This document shows, piece by piece, positions 9,525 through 18,119 of a stretch of DNA of 64,000 nucleotides. Each line of letters begins with the position of its first letter. Position 1 is the stretch's first letter. The notes below the pieces were generated by a model that was not told the DNA's origin, did no database searches, and was given only the letters and a program-made list of their open reading frames with translations. A program made the translations under genes and the position numbers. The stretch lies in assembly GCF_004345605.1 (NCBI RefSeq), contig NZ_SLVY01000006.1:288216-352215 (forward strand), read 5' to 3'. The DNA is from Rhodococcus sp. SMB37. GTDB lineage: Bacteria; Actinomycetota; Actinomycetes; Mycobacteriales; Mycobacteriaceae.

Positions 9525-9632
9525 ATGGGCGAGTTGTTCGAGGAGAATACAGAGAAGCCTGATTCGGTGTTCGGCACCGATCTGTTCGGTATGCGGGCTG
9601 CCGGTTCGAGTTCGGGTGGCGGATCGGCATGA
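9525..9632 (+). CDS. 35-aa peptide of unknown function coupled to BVMO
   Basis: ATG 9525 follows a near-perfect Shine-Dalgarno (GGAGGAG, 9512-9518, spacing 6). The stop overlaps the monooxygenase start (ATGA at 9629), so it looks genuinely translated. The peptide has an acidic N-terminal half (GELFEENTEKPDS), a middle FGTDLFGM, and a low-complexity C-terminal tail GSSSGGGSA. There is no Cys, signal peptide or membrane segment. It may be a leader that couples translation to the monooxygenase, a small subunit, or a ribosomally made precursor peptide. I do not recognise a family. An ATG at 9510 would add five residues but lacks as good a ribosome site. Confidence 0.6.
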   Translation: MGELFEENTEKPDSVFGTDLFGMRAAGSSSGGGSA

Positions 9633-11566
9633 CCGGCGGCGAATCCACAACCGATGATTACCCGGATTTCGAAGAGCAGCTTCGCAGCGCTGTGCAGGTT
9701 GCGGAGTTGCCGTCCCTGTTGCCCGCTGTGGCGCACCTGACCGGAGACCACACGATCCTTCGAGACGAGCTGCGGCCGGGAGTGCACCCGACGCCGCTCG
9801 GACTCGAACCTCAGGGTGGCTTGTCGAACGAAAACCAGGAATTGGGGCGTACTCTCGCGTTCCGAGCGTTGCGTGACTGGCACCGAGCCGGTCGCCCTGC
9901 TGCGCCCGACTACCGGCCGGAGGACATGCAGGCTCTGATGGAGTTCGTCACCGGTCCCGTCGACGCCGACTACCTGTCGTTGTTCTTGGGCCAGCTCGGT
10001 GTCGACGCGAAGGGTCCGGGCTGGACGCTCGAGGATGTGCGTCCCGATCGTGAGTTCCGTGTAGTCGTGATAGGCGCCGGCATGTCGGGTTTGGTCGCGG
10101 CTCACCGATTGGACGAAGCAGGGGTGCCGTTCACGGTGCTCGAACGAAACGCTGACGTTGGCGGTGTCTGGCTCGAAAACGACTACCCTGGTTGTCAACT
10201 CGACACCAGCAACTTCTGCTACAGCTACTCGTTCGCGCAGCATGCAGGATGGCGATACCAGTACTCGCGACGTGATTCCATCCTCGAGTACTTCCGAGAT
10301 TTCGCCGACACACAATCACTTAGGCGACACATTCGATTCCGATCCGAAGTCTCAGCGGCGACGTTCGACGAAGAAGAAGGAATCTGGCGGCTCACCGTTC
10401 GTGACACCGCTGACGGAAGCGTGAACACGATTGAAGCGCACGCCGTGATCAGTGCGGTCGGCCAGTTGAACCGTCCCGCCTTCCCGACCACACCGGGACG
10501 CGAATCGTTCGCAGGTGACTCGTGGCATACCGCTCGGTGGAACCACGATGTCGATCTGAGTGGAAAGCGGGTCGCCGTCGTCGGTACCGGCGCAAGTGCT
10601 TTTCAGGTAGTGCCCGAAATCGCGGAAAAGGCAGAGAAGGTCGTGCTTTTTCAGCGTACTCCGCCTTGGATCATGCCGACTCCGAGCTATCACGCCGAAC
10701 TTGCGCCGGGACTGCGGTGGCTGCTCCGGGAAGTCCCCGGATACCACCGTTGGTTCAGATTCCTGCAGTTCTGGGTGGGTGTCGAAGGACGCCGCAGGTA
10801 TGCCCTCGTCCACCCGGCGTGGGACAAGCCGGGATCGGTGTCCGAGGACAACTATTCACTGCGATGCGCGCTGGAGGCATATCTGGAGCGTGAATTCGAC
10901 GACCGCCCGGACCTTCTCGCACACGTCGTCCCCGACTACCCGCCGTACGCGAAGCGGATGTTGCGCGACGACGGCAGGTGGGCATCCACACTCAAACGCG
11001 ACGACGTCGAGCTGGTGACGGAGCCGATCACGGAGATCACGCCGCAGGGTCTCGTGACCGCGGACGGAAGTAGCCACGAGGTTGATGTGATCATCTACGG
11101 AACCGGGTTCCGCGCATCCGAGTTCCTCGTGCCGATGGAAGTGGCCGGTCACGGCGGGGCGAGGTTGCACGACGTCTGGGGTGGCGAGCCGCGCGCGAAC
11201 ATGGGTATCACCGTCCCCGGATTCCCGAATTTCTTCCTGCTCTACGGTCCCAACACGAATCTGGTGGTCAACGGCAGCATCGTGTTGTTCTCCGAGGCCG
11301 AGGTCGATTATGTGATGGCCTGCCTGCGAAGGCTGTTCGAAGCCGATGCACGTACGATCGAATGCCGTCCTGAAGCGCTCGAGAGCTTCTACGAACGAGT
11401 CGATGCAGCGAGTGCGGCAATGGCATTCGGTGTGGAGGGTGTGCACAGCTGGTACAAGAGCTCGTCCGGCCGGGTATCGCAGAACTGGCCGTTGAGCACC
11501 CTCGAGTTCTGGCAGCGCACCCGTGGGCCGGACCCGTCCGAATACGTCCTCGACCGAGCCGAATGA
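9629..11566 (+). CDS. Baeyer-Villiger flavin monooxygenase
   Basis: A 645-aa protein with an N-terminal extension of about 140 residues, then GAGMSG (FAD), the Baeyer-Villiger fingerprint FAGDSWHTARW, and GTGASAFQ (NADPH). The fingerprint's final Pro/Asp is Asn here. The family inserts oxygen beside a ketone, giving an ester or lactone, using NADPH and O2. The next gene is an esterase overlapping by ATGA, the usual pairing for ketone degradation. The ketone could come from Ltp-type retro-aldol cleavage encoded in the first operon (inference). The N-terminal extension is also seen in the long BVMOs of rhodococci. Confidence 0.88.
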   Translation: MTGGESTTDDYPDFEEQLRSAVQVAELPSLLPAVAHLTGDHTILRDELRPGVHPTPLGLEPQGGLSNENQELGRTLAFRALRDWHRAGRPAAPDYRPEDMQALMEFVTGPVDADYLSLFLGQLGVDAKGPGWTLEDVRPDREFRVVVIGAGMSGLVAAHRLDEAGVPFTVLERNADVGGVWLENDYPGCQLDTSNFCYSYSFAQHAGWRYQYSRRDSILEYFRDFADTQSLRRHIRFRSEVSAATFDEEEGIWRLTVRDTADGSVNTIEAHAVISAVGQLNRPAFPTTPGRESFAGDSWHTARWNHDVDLSGKRVAVVGTGASAFQVVPEIAEKAEKVVLFQRTPPWIMPTPSYHAELAPGLRWLLREVPGYHRWFRFLQFWVGVEGRRRYALVHPAWDKPGSVSEDNYSLRCALEAYLEREFDDRPDLLAHVVPDYPPYAKRMLRDDGRWASTLKRDDVELVTEPITEITPQGLVTADGSSHEVDVIIYGTGFRASEFLVPMEVAGHGGARLHDVWGGEPRANMGITVPGFPNFFLLYGPNTNLVVNGSIVLFSEAEVDYVMACLRRLFEADARTIECRPEALESFYERVDAASAAMAFGVEGVHSWYKSSSGRVSQNWPLSTLEFWQRTRGPDPSEYVLDRAE

Positions 11567-12531
11567 CAGGCTATCGATTCGATCCCGAACTCGTCGATGC
11601 CACCGAACGGATTCCGGCCCCGGACCTGACCGACCTCGCGTCGGCAAGGTCTGTCGGTGCGCAACGCGCAGTGTCCGTTGAATCGCATCCGTCTGTGCGC
11701 GACGAGGAGTTCGGGATCGACCGCGGAGCGGGGTGCCCGGTTCTGGTCGTGCGGGTATACCGCCCGCGGGACGCCGATGGACTGTTGCCGGCGCTACTGC
11801 ACCTGCATTCGGGCGGTTACGTCATGGGATCGATCGACGCCGCCCACGCGCGGAACCAGCGACTGTCGTGTGAGCTGGGCGCCGTGGTCGTTGCAGTCGA
11901 TTACCGGCTCGCCCCGGAGCATCCGTACCCGGCCGCGCTCGACGACGCCGTCGCCGCGTACACATGGCTGGCGGACCAGTCGGAGTCCTTGCGGGTCGAT
12001 CCGAGCCGGATTGCCCTGCACGGTCGCAGTGCAGGTGGGGGACTCGCCGCGGCGCTCGCACTGAAACTTCGCGACATGCGGCGGGGACGCAACGCACCGG
12101 GGCCGAGGCTCCCCGAACCGTGCTTCCAGTACCTCGCCGCACCTCAGCTCGACGATCGGACGTCCACGCCCAGCATGCGCCGGTTCGTCGACACTCCGAT
12201 GTGGTCACGCCGTGCGGCAGAAACGAGTTGGGCGTACTACCTCGGGGCCGGCGTGCCCGGGACGGTCCATGTATCTGCCTACGCGGCTCCGGCGCGTGCA
12301 ACGGACCTGTCGGGGCTCCCCCCGGCCTACATCGCGGCAATGGAGTTCGATCCGATGCGGGACGAAGCGCTGAATTACTCGCGTGCACTTGCGGAGGCCG
12401 GAATTCCGGTGGAAGCCCATCTTTTTCCCGGCACGTTCCACTGTTCCGCGGTGCTTGTGAATGCAGCCGTATCGCGCCGGGAACTCGACGAGGAATGTGC
12501 AGTGCTGCGCGCAGCACTGCACGTCGTCTGA
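11563..12531 (+). CDS. HSL-family alpha/beta-hydrolase (esterase/lactonase)
   Basis: A 322-aa protein of the hormone-sensitive-lipase family. LHSGGYVMG is the oxyanion-hole HGG-like motif, HGRSAGGG holds the nucleophile Ser (GxSxG), and the C-terminus has EFDPMRDE (Asp) and PGTFHC (His). It overlaps the BVMO by 4 bases and most simply hydrolyses the ester or lactone made by that enzyme. No signal peptide is seen, so it is cytoplasmic. It ends the operon, with the hairpin at 12823-12859 downstream. Confidence 0.85.
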   Translation: MTGYRFDPELVDATERIPAPDLTDLASARSVGAQRAVSVESHPSVRDEEFGIDRGAGCPVLVVRVYRPRDADGLLPALLHLHSGGYVMGSIDAAHARNQRLSCELGAVVVAVDYRLAPEHPYPAALDDAVAAYTWLADQSESLRVDPSRIALHGRSAGGGLAAALALKLRDMRRGRNAPGPRLPEPCFQYLAAPQLDDRTSTPSMRRFVDTPMWSRRAAETSWAYYLGAGVPGTVHVSAYAAPARATDLSGLPPAYIAAMEFDPMRDEALNYSRALAEAGIPVEAHLFPGTFHCSAVLVNAAVSRRELDEECAVLRAALHVV

Positions 12532-12822
12532 GCAAATTGTCATACGCGGCCGTCGGTTCCCACTCCTCCCACGTCCGCAGGAACGGTCCCGCTTCGATGC
12601 CGTCCCGCAGCGAGCCGACTGTGCCTACAGCTCTCGGCGATTCCTGCTCTGAGAAGGTCGATCAACGCATAGCTCGCCAGTGAAGAGCCACGCGGTACCG
12701 AGATGTGCCGTAGCCACCAGATACGACCCACTCGCCGTCCGTGATGCTGCCACCGTCCGGATCGCTGCGGTCACATAGTGGCTCTGGCAGCCAATTCTTG
12801 AAACACGCTCTGGTAATTGCGA
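12532..12822. other. Intergenic stretch with coding-like remnant
   Basis: No intact gene is seen. On the minus strand one frame between about 12645 and 12545 has coding-like composition and reads VGSLRDGIEAGPFLRTWEEW, without a start and broken by stops. It may be a fragment of a lost gene. I do not recognise the family. Confidence 0.3.
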
Positions 12823-12859
12823 CGTCCGTCGACGAAGCTCGAGACTTCGTCGACGGACG
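12823..12859. terminator. Bidirectional terminator-like hairpin
   Basis: A perfect 15-bp inverted repeat (arms 12823-12837 and 12845-12859, 7-base loop) lies between the converging esterase and fprB genes, 20 bases after the fprB stop. It has no T-run but high stem stability, as is usual for actinobacterial terminators. Confidence 0.65.
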
Positions 12860-12879
12860 CGAACACTCAGCCACGCAGA

Positions 12880-14559
12880 TCAGGTCGTGCGGACCACATT
12901 CAGCATCGAGGCAGTGTCCACGAATTTGACGCGTGGCCGTTTGCGTGCCCTACCCGCGGCCTTTTCCGCCTTGTCTATGGCGGTCCAACCCTTGAAATTC
13001 ACGATGTCGGGTTGGCGCTCGGCGACCAGCGCGGTCAGGGACTCTGCGTCGTGGCCAGGCACCGGCAAGCTTCCTGCAAGATAGTCTTGCAGTAACAGAT
13101 CGACGGTATCGATGGCGCACTTCTTGTTGGTGCCGATGACACCCGAAGGGCCGCGCTTTATCCAGCCCGTGACGTACACACCCGGGAGGGGCTCACGGCT
13201 AGCTGGGTCGACGACACGTCCCCCGACGTTCGGTATGACACCGCGTGCGTTGTCGAACGGTAGGTCCGGCATGGCGACGCCGTGGTAGCCGACTGCTCGC
13301 AGCACCAGTCCGGCCTCGAGTGTCTCGGTCTGATCGGTAGCGACCGCCATGACTGCGCCGTCGCTCTCCTGCTCGAGGCGATTGCGAGTCACGCGTACCG
13401 ACTCGACGCGGTCGGTGCCGACGATCTCGGTGGGGGACACAAGGTAGCGCAGTACCAGGCGCTTCTTGTTCCCTGTTGGGTTCCCGGCCGCCACTTCTTG
13501 GGCGAACATCACTTTCGAGCGGACGGACGGCTCGGTGTCGTCGGCGTCGAGAATTGCCTGCGTCAACTCATCGGTAGCAACTTCGTCGCTGTCGATGATC
13601 AGGTCGACGTCCGGCAGGTCGCGCAGCGCGAGCATTTCCGGATTGGTGTATCCCGCTTGGGCGACGCCTCGACGGCCGAGTACGACGACCTCGCGCACGT
13701 TGCTGGTGCGCAGCGCGTCCAATGCATGATCCGCGATGTCGGTGTGATCCAAATCTTCCGGATCCGTCAACAGAATTCGCGCGACGTCGAGGGCGACGTT
13801 GCCGTTGCCGATGACGACGACATGATCACTGGACAGATCGAATGTTCGATCGGCATAGTCGGGGTGTCCGTTGTACCAGGCGACGAACTCGGTTGCCGTG
13901 TGGCTGCCGGCCAAATCTTCGCCGGGAATGCCGAGACGGCGGTCCGAGGAGGCACCGACGGCGTAAATGACTGCGTGGTGACGCTCGACCAACTCTTCGT
14001 GGGTGATGTGGGTGCCGATCTCCACGCCGAGGTTGAGGTTGAACGAGCTCTTTTTGGCGAGTGATTCGAAGACGACGGTGACTGCTTTGGTACCCGGGTG
14101 GTCGGGAGCTACACCGAATCTGACAAGGCCGTAAGGAGTCAGTAACCGGTCGAACATCTCGACTCGCGCGCCTCTCATCGAGACGATCTCGAGGGCTGCA
14201 TAAAAAGCTGCAGGTCCAGAGCCGACTATCGCTACCCGCATGCCGGAGTAATCGGCCTTGCGCCACGGAGGCGTGACCGGGGCGAGTGTGCCGCTGCTCA
14301 TCGGGCGGAGATCGAAGTATTCGGAATTGAGTGAGCGGTAAGGCTCGTCCCGCTCATCGAGTTCGTCATCCGGGCGGATTGCGTCGACCGGACACTCCTC
14401 GGCGCATGCCCCGCAGTCGATGCAGGCCTGAGGGTCGATGTGCAACATCTCCGTCCGCATGAACGGCGCTTCCTCCGGGGTGGGATGAATGCAATCGACC
14501 GGACAGACAGCGACGCACGACGCATCGTTGCAGCAGGCTTGCAGGATCACAAAGGCCAT
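12880..14559 (-). CDS. fprB: FprB-type ferredoxin/ferredoxin-NADP reductase
   Basis: A 559-aa fusion. Residues 1-70 are a 7Fe/8Fe bacterial ferredoxin (CCNDASCVAVCPVDCIHP, then CIDCGACAEECPVDAI), and the rest is an adrenodoxin-reductase-like FAD/NADP domain (GSGPAA, GNGNVALDVARI, GWIKRGPSGVIGTNK). It closely follows mycobacterial FprB. It moves electrons between NADPH and iron-sulfur proteins or P450s. ATG 14559 is preferred over the GTG four codons upstream because GGTGGG precedes it. A P450 remnant lies upstream on the same strand, and a lone 3Fe-4S-type ferredoxin is at 17874, so this may be the island's electron source for the Rieske dioxygenase as well (inference). Confidence 0.9.
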   Translation of the reverse strand: MAFVILQACCNDASCVAVCPVDCIHPTPEEAPFMRTEMLHIDPQACIDCGACAEECPVDAIRPDDELDERDEPYRSLNSEYFDLRPMSSGTLAPVTPPWRKADYSGMRVAIVGSGPAAFYAALEIVSMRGARVEMFDRLLTPYGLVRFGVAPDHPGTKAVTVVFESLAKKSSFNLNLGVEIGTHITHEELVERHHAVIYAVGASSDRRLGIPGEDLAGSHTATEFVAWYNGHPDYADRTFDLSSDHVVVIGNGNVALDVARILLTDPEDLDHTDIADHALDALRTSNVREVVVLGRRGVAQAGYTNPEMLALRDLPDVDLIIDSDEVATDELTQAILDADDTEPSVRSKVMFAQEVAAGNPTGNKKRLVLRYLVSPTEIVGTDRVESVRVTRNRLEQESDGAVMAVATDQTETLEAGLVLRAVGYHGVAMPDLPFDNARGVIPNVGGRVVDPASREPLPGVYVTGWIKRGPSGVIGTNKKCAIDTVDLLLQDYLAGSLPVPGHDAESLTALVAERQPDIVNFKGWTAIDKAEKAAGRARKRPRVKFVDTASMLNVVRTT

Positions 14560-14586
14560 GAAATTTCCCACCTATTCGTGCATATC

Positions 14587-14600
14587 TGACGCTAATGTCT
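14587..14600. promoter_or_regulatory. Operator-like palindrome before fprB
   Basis: Read towards fprB it is AGAC-ATTAGC-GTCA followed by GATA, one mismatch from TGAC-N6-GTCA. It is 28 bases upstream of the fprB start. Confidence 0.55.
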
Positions 14601-14676
14601 ATCTTAAATCAACGGGCACGTACCCATTGATCCGCCTTCTTACTCGAACCCATCACGTCCGGCGAACCCTGCACGG

Positions 14677-15000
14677 TTACCAGCGGTCCCGCGTGACTTC
14701 GGCCGTGAACGTCAGCGGGAGGGCTCGAGATGGAAGGTCTCCGCCGACTATGGGATGCGAGCAGTGGCTCCTTCGGCATGTTGTATGTGGGAGCCGTGCA
14801 TGAACTCGTCCAGTGTCATGCGGAGCTCGTTCCGTGCGAGATGCGAGCAGAGGCAGCGATGGAGGACCACCGGACGTGAGATGAGCTGGCAGGGCGCGGT
14901 CGAGTCGATCTTGTTGGGGCCACCGCCTGCGTCGGTTTCCTGACTGCACCATTTCAGTCGTACTGTCTCGGAGCCGGCGTGCCAAGCGAGGTGCATGGCC
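14677..15000 (-). pseudogene. Cytochrome P450 C-terminal remnant
   Basis: Minus-strand translation gives LHRCLCSHLARNELRMTLDE, which matches the haem-binding loop and L-helix of bacterial P450s (GPHRCLGSHLARxELR). After the codons for ARIP the frame shifts and continues as PIVGGDLPSRALPLTFTAEV, like the usual P450 C-terminus. Upstream residues are degraded, and the rest of the gene (more than 300 residues) is absent, with the metallo-hydrolase gene beginning at 15013. The haem Cys itself is retained. This is a dead gene lying just upstream of the reductase fprB, which suggests a former P450-reductase unit. Confidence 0.65.
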
Positions 15001-15012
15001 GGAGTGCGCTGC

Positions 15013-15816
15013 CTACCGGGTGCCGTCGGTCGGTGCCCACTGTGCCGCAACGAGCCGGTTCTGCTTGCGGCTCTCGGCCATTCCTGTCTTCAGCAGTTCC
15101 ACCATCTCGTCGAGACGGTCGATGACGCTGCCGTGGGCAGGTGCTACGAGCGTGGGACGGTACCGTTCGAACAGGGCCTCGAGGTCCGGTTCGCTGTGCC
15201 CGGAATCGACGTGCCGGGTCCAGAACAGTGCCCGCTCGTTGAGGAACACCGTTTGCTCGAGGTCCGGGGCCTGCGGCAACTCCGAAGAGTACAACCGACA
15301 TTCACCGTTGAAATGATGGTGCGAATACGAGAACCCGTCCGCTACGAACATGACACCGCTACCGGTATCGAAGGCCCATACGGTATTCGGCAGGTCGCGC
15401 CAGATTGCGGGCAACACATGGATCTCGCGTCCACCGAGATCGATGCGCTCGCCGACCGGGGTGGGCGCAAGCCGCTCGGCCAGCTGTGGGTAGTACAGGT
15501 GGTAGTCGCGGGTGTCACCGACCACCGTGAGCCCGGGATACTTGCGTGCCAGATGGGGGAGATTGCCGGCATGGGGCATCTCGGGATGCGTGGGCAGAAC
15601 GAAGTCGAGAGGCCGATCACCGAGCAGCTCGTCGAGTGCGGACTCGACGACGCCCCAGTGGGCGGGGTGACCTGTGTCGAGCAGCAACGTCCGTTCGTCG
15701 CCGACCACCAGGTACGTGGAGACGTGACCGTGCCAGATCTCGTCTCCGTATTCGAACTTGAGGCAGTCCCCCAGCCAGAACAAGCCCGGGGCGATCTCGC
15801 GAAACGGCTCAGCCAT
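15013..15816 (-). CDS. Metallo-beta-lactamase-fold protein, flavodiiron-like motif
   Basis: A 267-aa protein. The HxExDH di-iron motif of flavodiiron/ODP-type MBL proteins appears as HPEMPH (Asp replaced by Pro). Later metal positions are visible as DTGH, FVADGFSYSHHH and APAHG. There is no flavodoxin domain. Its start overlaps the stop of the paralogue at 15809 by 8 bases, so the two are made together and may form a heteromer. The reaction is unknown: a hydrolase or an oxygen/NO-related role are both possible. Confidence 0.7.
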   Translation of the reverse strand: MAEPFREIAPGLFWLGDCLKFEYGDEIWHGHVSTYLVVGDERTLLLDTGHPAHWGVVESALDELLGDRPLDFVLPTHPEMPHAGNLPHLARKYPGLTVVGDTRDYHLYYPQLAERLAPTPVGERIDLGGREIHVLPAIWRDLPNTVWAFDTGSGVMFVADGFSYSHHHFNGECRLYSSELPQAPDLEQTVFLNERALFWTRHVDSGHSEPDLEALFERYRPTLVAPAHGSVIDRLDEMVELLKTGMAESRKQNRLVAAQWAPTDGTR

Positions 15817-16660
15817 GAACGGGAACCTCTCCTGTGGAGTGAGCTCGACCGCAGGTCAGCAGAAGCTCGCGGGTCAGCTCGTAGTAGGAACGGACGGTCT
15901 CACGTCCGACGATGATCCGGCCGTGACCGGGCGCTATCGCACTGATGTCGTAGGTGTCGAAGAGCCGGTCCAGTTCTTCGACGAACGGTGCCGGATCGGC
16001 GAGTAGCAACCAGTCGATCTTCGTGAACAGTCGGCGTGCCGCGGCGCTGCGGTCGAACGTGTCCGGAGTCGTGTGACGAACCAGATCGGATCGATCCGCA
16101 TGCTCGAGTGCCTCATATGCGAAGAAATCCGAGGTGAACAGTGTGCCCGTGCGCTCGTCGTACAGCCAGAACGTGGTCAGGACGCGGAGTGAGGTCGAGA
16201 GCAGGTCGACGCTACGCCCCGGGCCGACCTCGATGGTGTCTCCGGCCTTCTTGCGAAGGATCTCGATGTGGTGGTCGGTGCGGATCTGTTCCTGCGGGCT
16301 GACGTCCTCGAAGAAATCGAACGGGTTGCTCACACCGCCGCCGAAAATGCTCACGACGTTGAAATCGCGAATGACCGGACCCAATGCGGTCACACAGTCA
16401 CCTTCGAACCGTGTGCAGAACACCGACAATTTCGTTTCGGGCCCGATGATCTCGCCCAGTTGGGCGAGCAGTGTGCTTTCATGCGCCGCGACACCGGGAT
16501 CGATGAGGAGGGCGTGGCCGTCTTCGACGAGGAGAAAGGAGTTGACGGGTTCGAACGCCGACGTGCCGGGAGAGGCCCAGGACAGGCGCCCGTCGTTCGG
16601 TGCCGTGTCGCCGACTGCGTACAGCGCATCGGGCACGAGCTCTACAGGCTGGGAAGTCAT
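15809..16660 (-). CDS. Metallo-beta-lactamase-fold paralogue with lost metal ligands
   Basis: A 283-aa protein starting at ATG 16660 behind AGGAG. The fold is that of its neighbour (NSFLLVEDGHALLIDPG, FTSDFFAYE, APGHGRIIVG), but the HxExDH site reads RFEGDC, so both motif histidines are gone. It may be a structural partner of the 15013 product rather than an enzyme by itself. The divergent region to the DUF2889 gene holds an operator-like palindrome. Confidence 0.68.
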   Translation of the reverse strand: MTSQPVELVPDALYAVGDTAPNDGRLSWASPGTSAFEPVNSFLLVEDGHALLIDPGVAAHESTLLAQLGEIIGPETKLSVFCTRFEGDCVTALGPVIRDFNVVSIFGGGVSNPFDFFEDVSPQEQIRTDHHIEILRKKAGDTIEVGPGRSVDLLSTSLRVLTTFWLYDERTGTLFTSDFFAYEALEHADRSDLVRHTTPDTFDRSAAARRLFTKIDWLLLADPAPFVEELDRLFDTYDISAIAPGHGRIIVGRETVRSYYELTRELLLTCGRAHSTGEVPVHG

Positions 16661-16785
16661 AGACAACTCCTGATCCGTTCGGGCGATTGCCGGCATAGCC
16701 GATTTGTGCCTCAGATGGTCGAGATCCGTTGCTGTGCAAGTCTCTTTATCGAAAGTGTGTACTTCTGACCATGATATCGCGGATC

Positions 16786-16799
16786 TGACGACAGTGTAC
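16786..16799. promoter_or_regulatory. Operator-like palindrome between divergent genes
   Basis: TGAC-GACAGT-GTAC on the plus strand; read leftward it is GTAC-ACTGTC-GTCA followed by GAT. It lies in the 160-base divergent gap, 22 bases before the DUF2889 start and 126 bases before the MBL start. Confidence 0.45.
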
Positions 16800-16820
16800 A
16801 TTATCGGAGAAGGTAGAGCG

Positions 16821-17849
16821 ATGCGGAGGAAAGCTGTGGGCGAGAATTCGTGGGTACTGCGGAGAGGGGTGCACAATCCGACCGATTCCACTCCGGCGCG
16901 ATTGCCGTATTCCGTGCGGCGCACGACCGCGGTCGGCATCCTCCGCCCCGACGGTCACGAGGGCCCGTTGCTGTTGCACGGCAGCGGAAGGGATCTCGGC
17001 ACTCATGGTGACGGATCGCCGGTGCAGTTCGGCAACGTGCACAGCGCTGTGGAGATCGACTTCGTTGGTGGTCGGACTGTGGTGTCCGCGGATGCGGGGC
17101 AGGCGGGTCCGGATCTGACCGCATTGGTGGGCGCTCGTGCCGGGTCGGGGTTTCGGTCCGCACTCGCGGCAGCGCTCCCGGACGGCGCTCGGGAGCACTC
17201 GCTGCTCCACCGCGTACTCGACGACGTACCCGTTGCGACGGTGATATCCGGTTACGCGCTCACTCGTGAGGACCCCGCCGTCGCCGCTGTACCGGTCCCA
17301 CGGACGAGTGCCCTTCCCCGCGCGGATTATTGTGCGGGATTCGCCACCGGTGGAGTGTTCATCGGCGGAATCGAAAGCAACGGCACGGCGCCCGTGGTGA
17401 TCGGCCCGTCCGCGCCGGACTTCGTTCACGGGCCCGACCCGCTCGCGTGGCATCACATGGACGCCTTGCCTGCGAAAGGTATGCGCCGGTTGCGGCGGAT
17501 CGATGTCCGCGGGGAAGGCGACCTCGTCGTCGACGCGATGTTCCGCGACAGCTACGTGGACGAGCACTGTATCGAGACGGTGGTGCACGAGTACCACCTG
17601 GACCTCACTGCCCGCGCGGACACGCTCGAGATCATCCGCGCGGTGGCGACCCCGCGTGTGCTGCCCTGGCCGGAATGCTCGGGCGCTGTGGCGGCAGTGG
17701 ATCGGCTGATCGGCAAGACCGTGCTCAATGTTGCACCTCTTGTGGGGGCCGAGTTCAGGGGTGTCGGGTCGTGTACGCATCTCAACGACCTGCTGCGGTC
17801 CGTGGTAGACGTCGCGGAGTTGTCGACGAAGCTGGCGGCGCTGCACTGA
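16821..17849 (+). CDS. DUF2889-like protein
   Basis: A 342-aa protein with ATG 16821 after GGAGAAGG. The C-terminal part (about residues 225-340) carries the DUF2889 pattern: an acidic IDVRGEGDLVVDAMFRDSY strand, a middle WPECSGA, and the closing GSCTHLNDLL where the family has GCTHLTELL. The N-terminal 200 residues are less typical. The family has no established biochemical role and tends to occur in aromatic and steroid catabolic clusters. It is convergent with the ferredoxin gene. Confidence 0.68.
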   Translation: MRRKAVGENSWVLRRGVHNPTDSTPARLPYSVRRTTAVGILRPDGHEGPLLLHGSGRDLGTHGDGSPVQFGNVHSAVEIDFVGGRTVVSADAGQAGPDLTALVGARAGSGFRSALAAALPDGAREHSLLHRVLDDVPVATVISGYALTREDPAVAAVPVPRTSALPRADYCAGFATGGVFIGGIESNGTAPVVIGPSAPDFVHGPDPLAWHHMDALPAKGMRRLRRIDVRGEGDLVVDAMFRDSYVDEHCIETVVHEYHLDLTARADTLEIIRAVATPRVLPWPECSGAVAAVDRLIGKTVLNVAPLVGAEFRGVGSCTHLNDLLRSVVDVAELSTKLAALH

Positions 17850-17873
17850 CCCGTTGGAAGACGGCGCGGCCGG

Positions 17874-18065
17874 TCAGTACAGAACTTTGATCGCTCCCAT
17901 CGGGCAGGCTGTCGCGCCGGCTTCGGCCGGACTCTCGGATCCCGATGGAACCTCGAAGTCCGTCGGGGTCGCGTAGCCGTCATCGTTCAGGTCGAAGAGA
18001 TCCGGCGCTGTTGCCGCGCACATGCCGTGTCCTTCGCACTGGAGAGCATCGATGTGAATTCGCAT
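17874..18065 (-). CDS. 3Fe-4S-type ferredoxin
   Basis: A 63-aa acidic ferredoxin with CEGHGMC near residues 10-16 and ACPMGAI near the C-terminus. The CxxHxxC...CP spacing is typical of the small ferredoxins that serve actinobacterial P450s. A Rieske oxygenase could also be a client. It lies 54 bases after the phosphatase gene on the same strand, so both probably share the promoter at 18909-18937. No intact P450 is present in the window. Confidence 0.85.
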   Translation of the reverse strand: MRIHIDALQCEGHGMCAATAPDLFDLNDDGYATPTDFEVPSGSESPAEAGATACPMGAIKVLY

Positions 18066-18119
18066 GGGGTACTCCGTTTCGGTGTTCGCTGATTCCAATT
18101 GGTTCTGGGAAATGATGTG

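Noticed and set aside
17846..17877. Terminator between the converging DUF2889 and ferredoxin genes
   Set aside because: CTGACC/GGTCAG is only a 6-bp stem with a 20-base loop and overlaps both gene ends; too weak to list.
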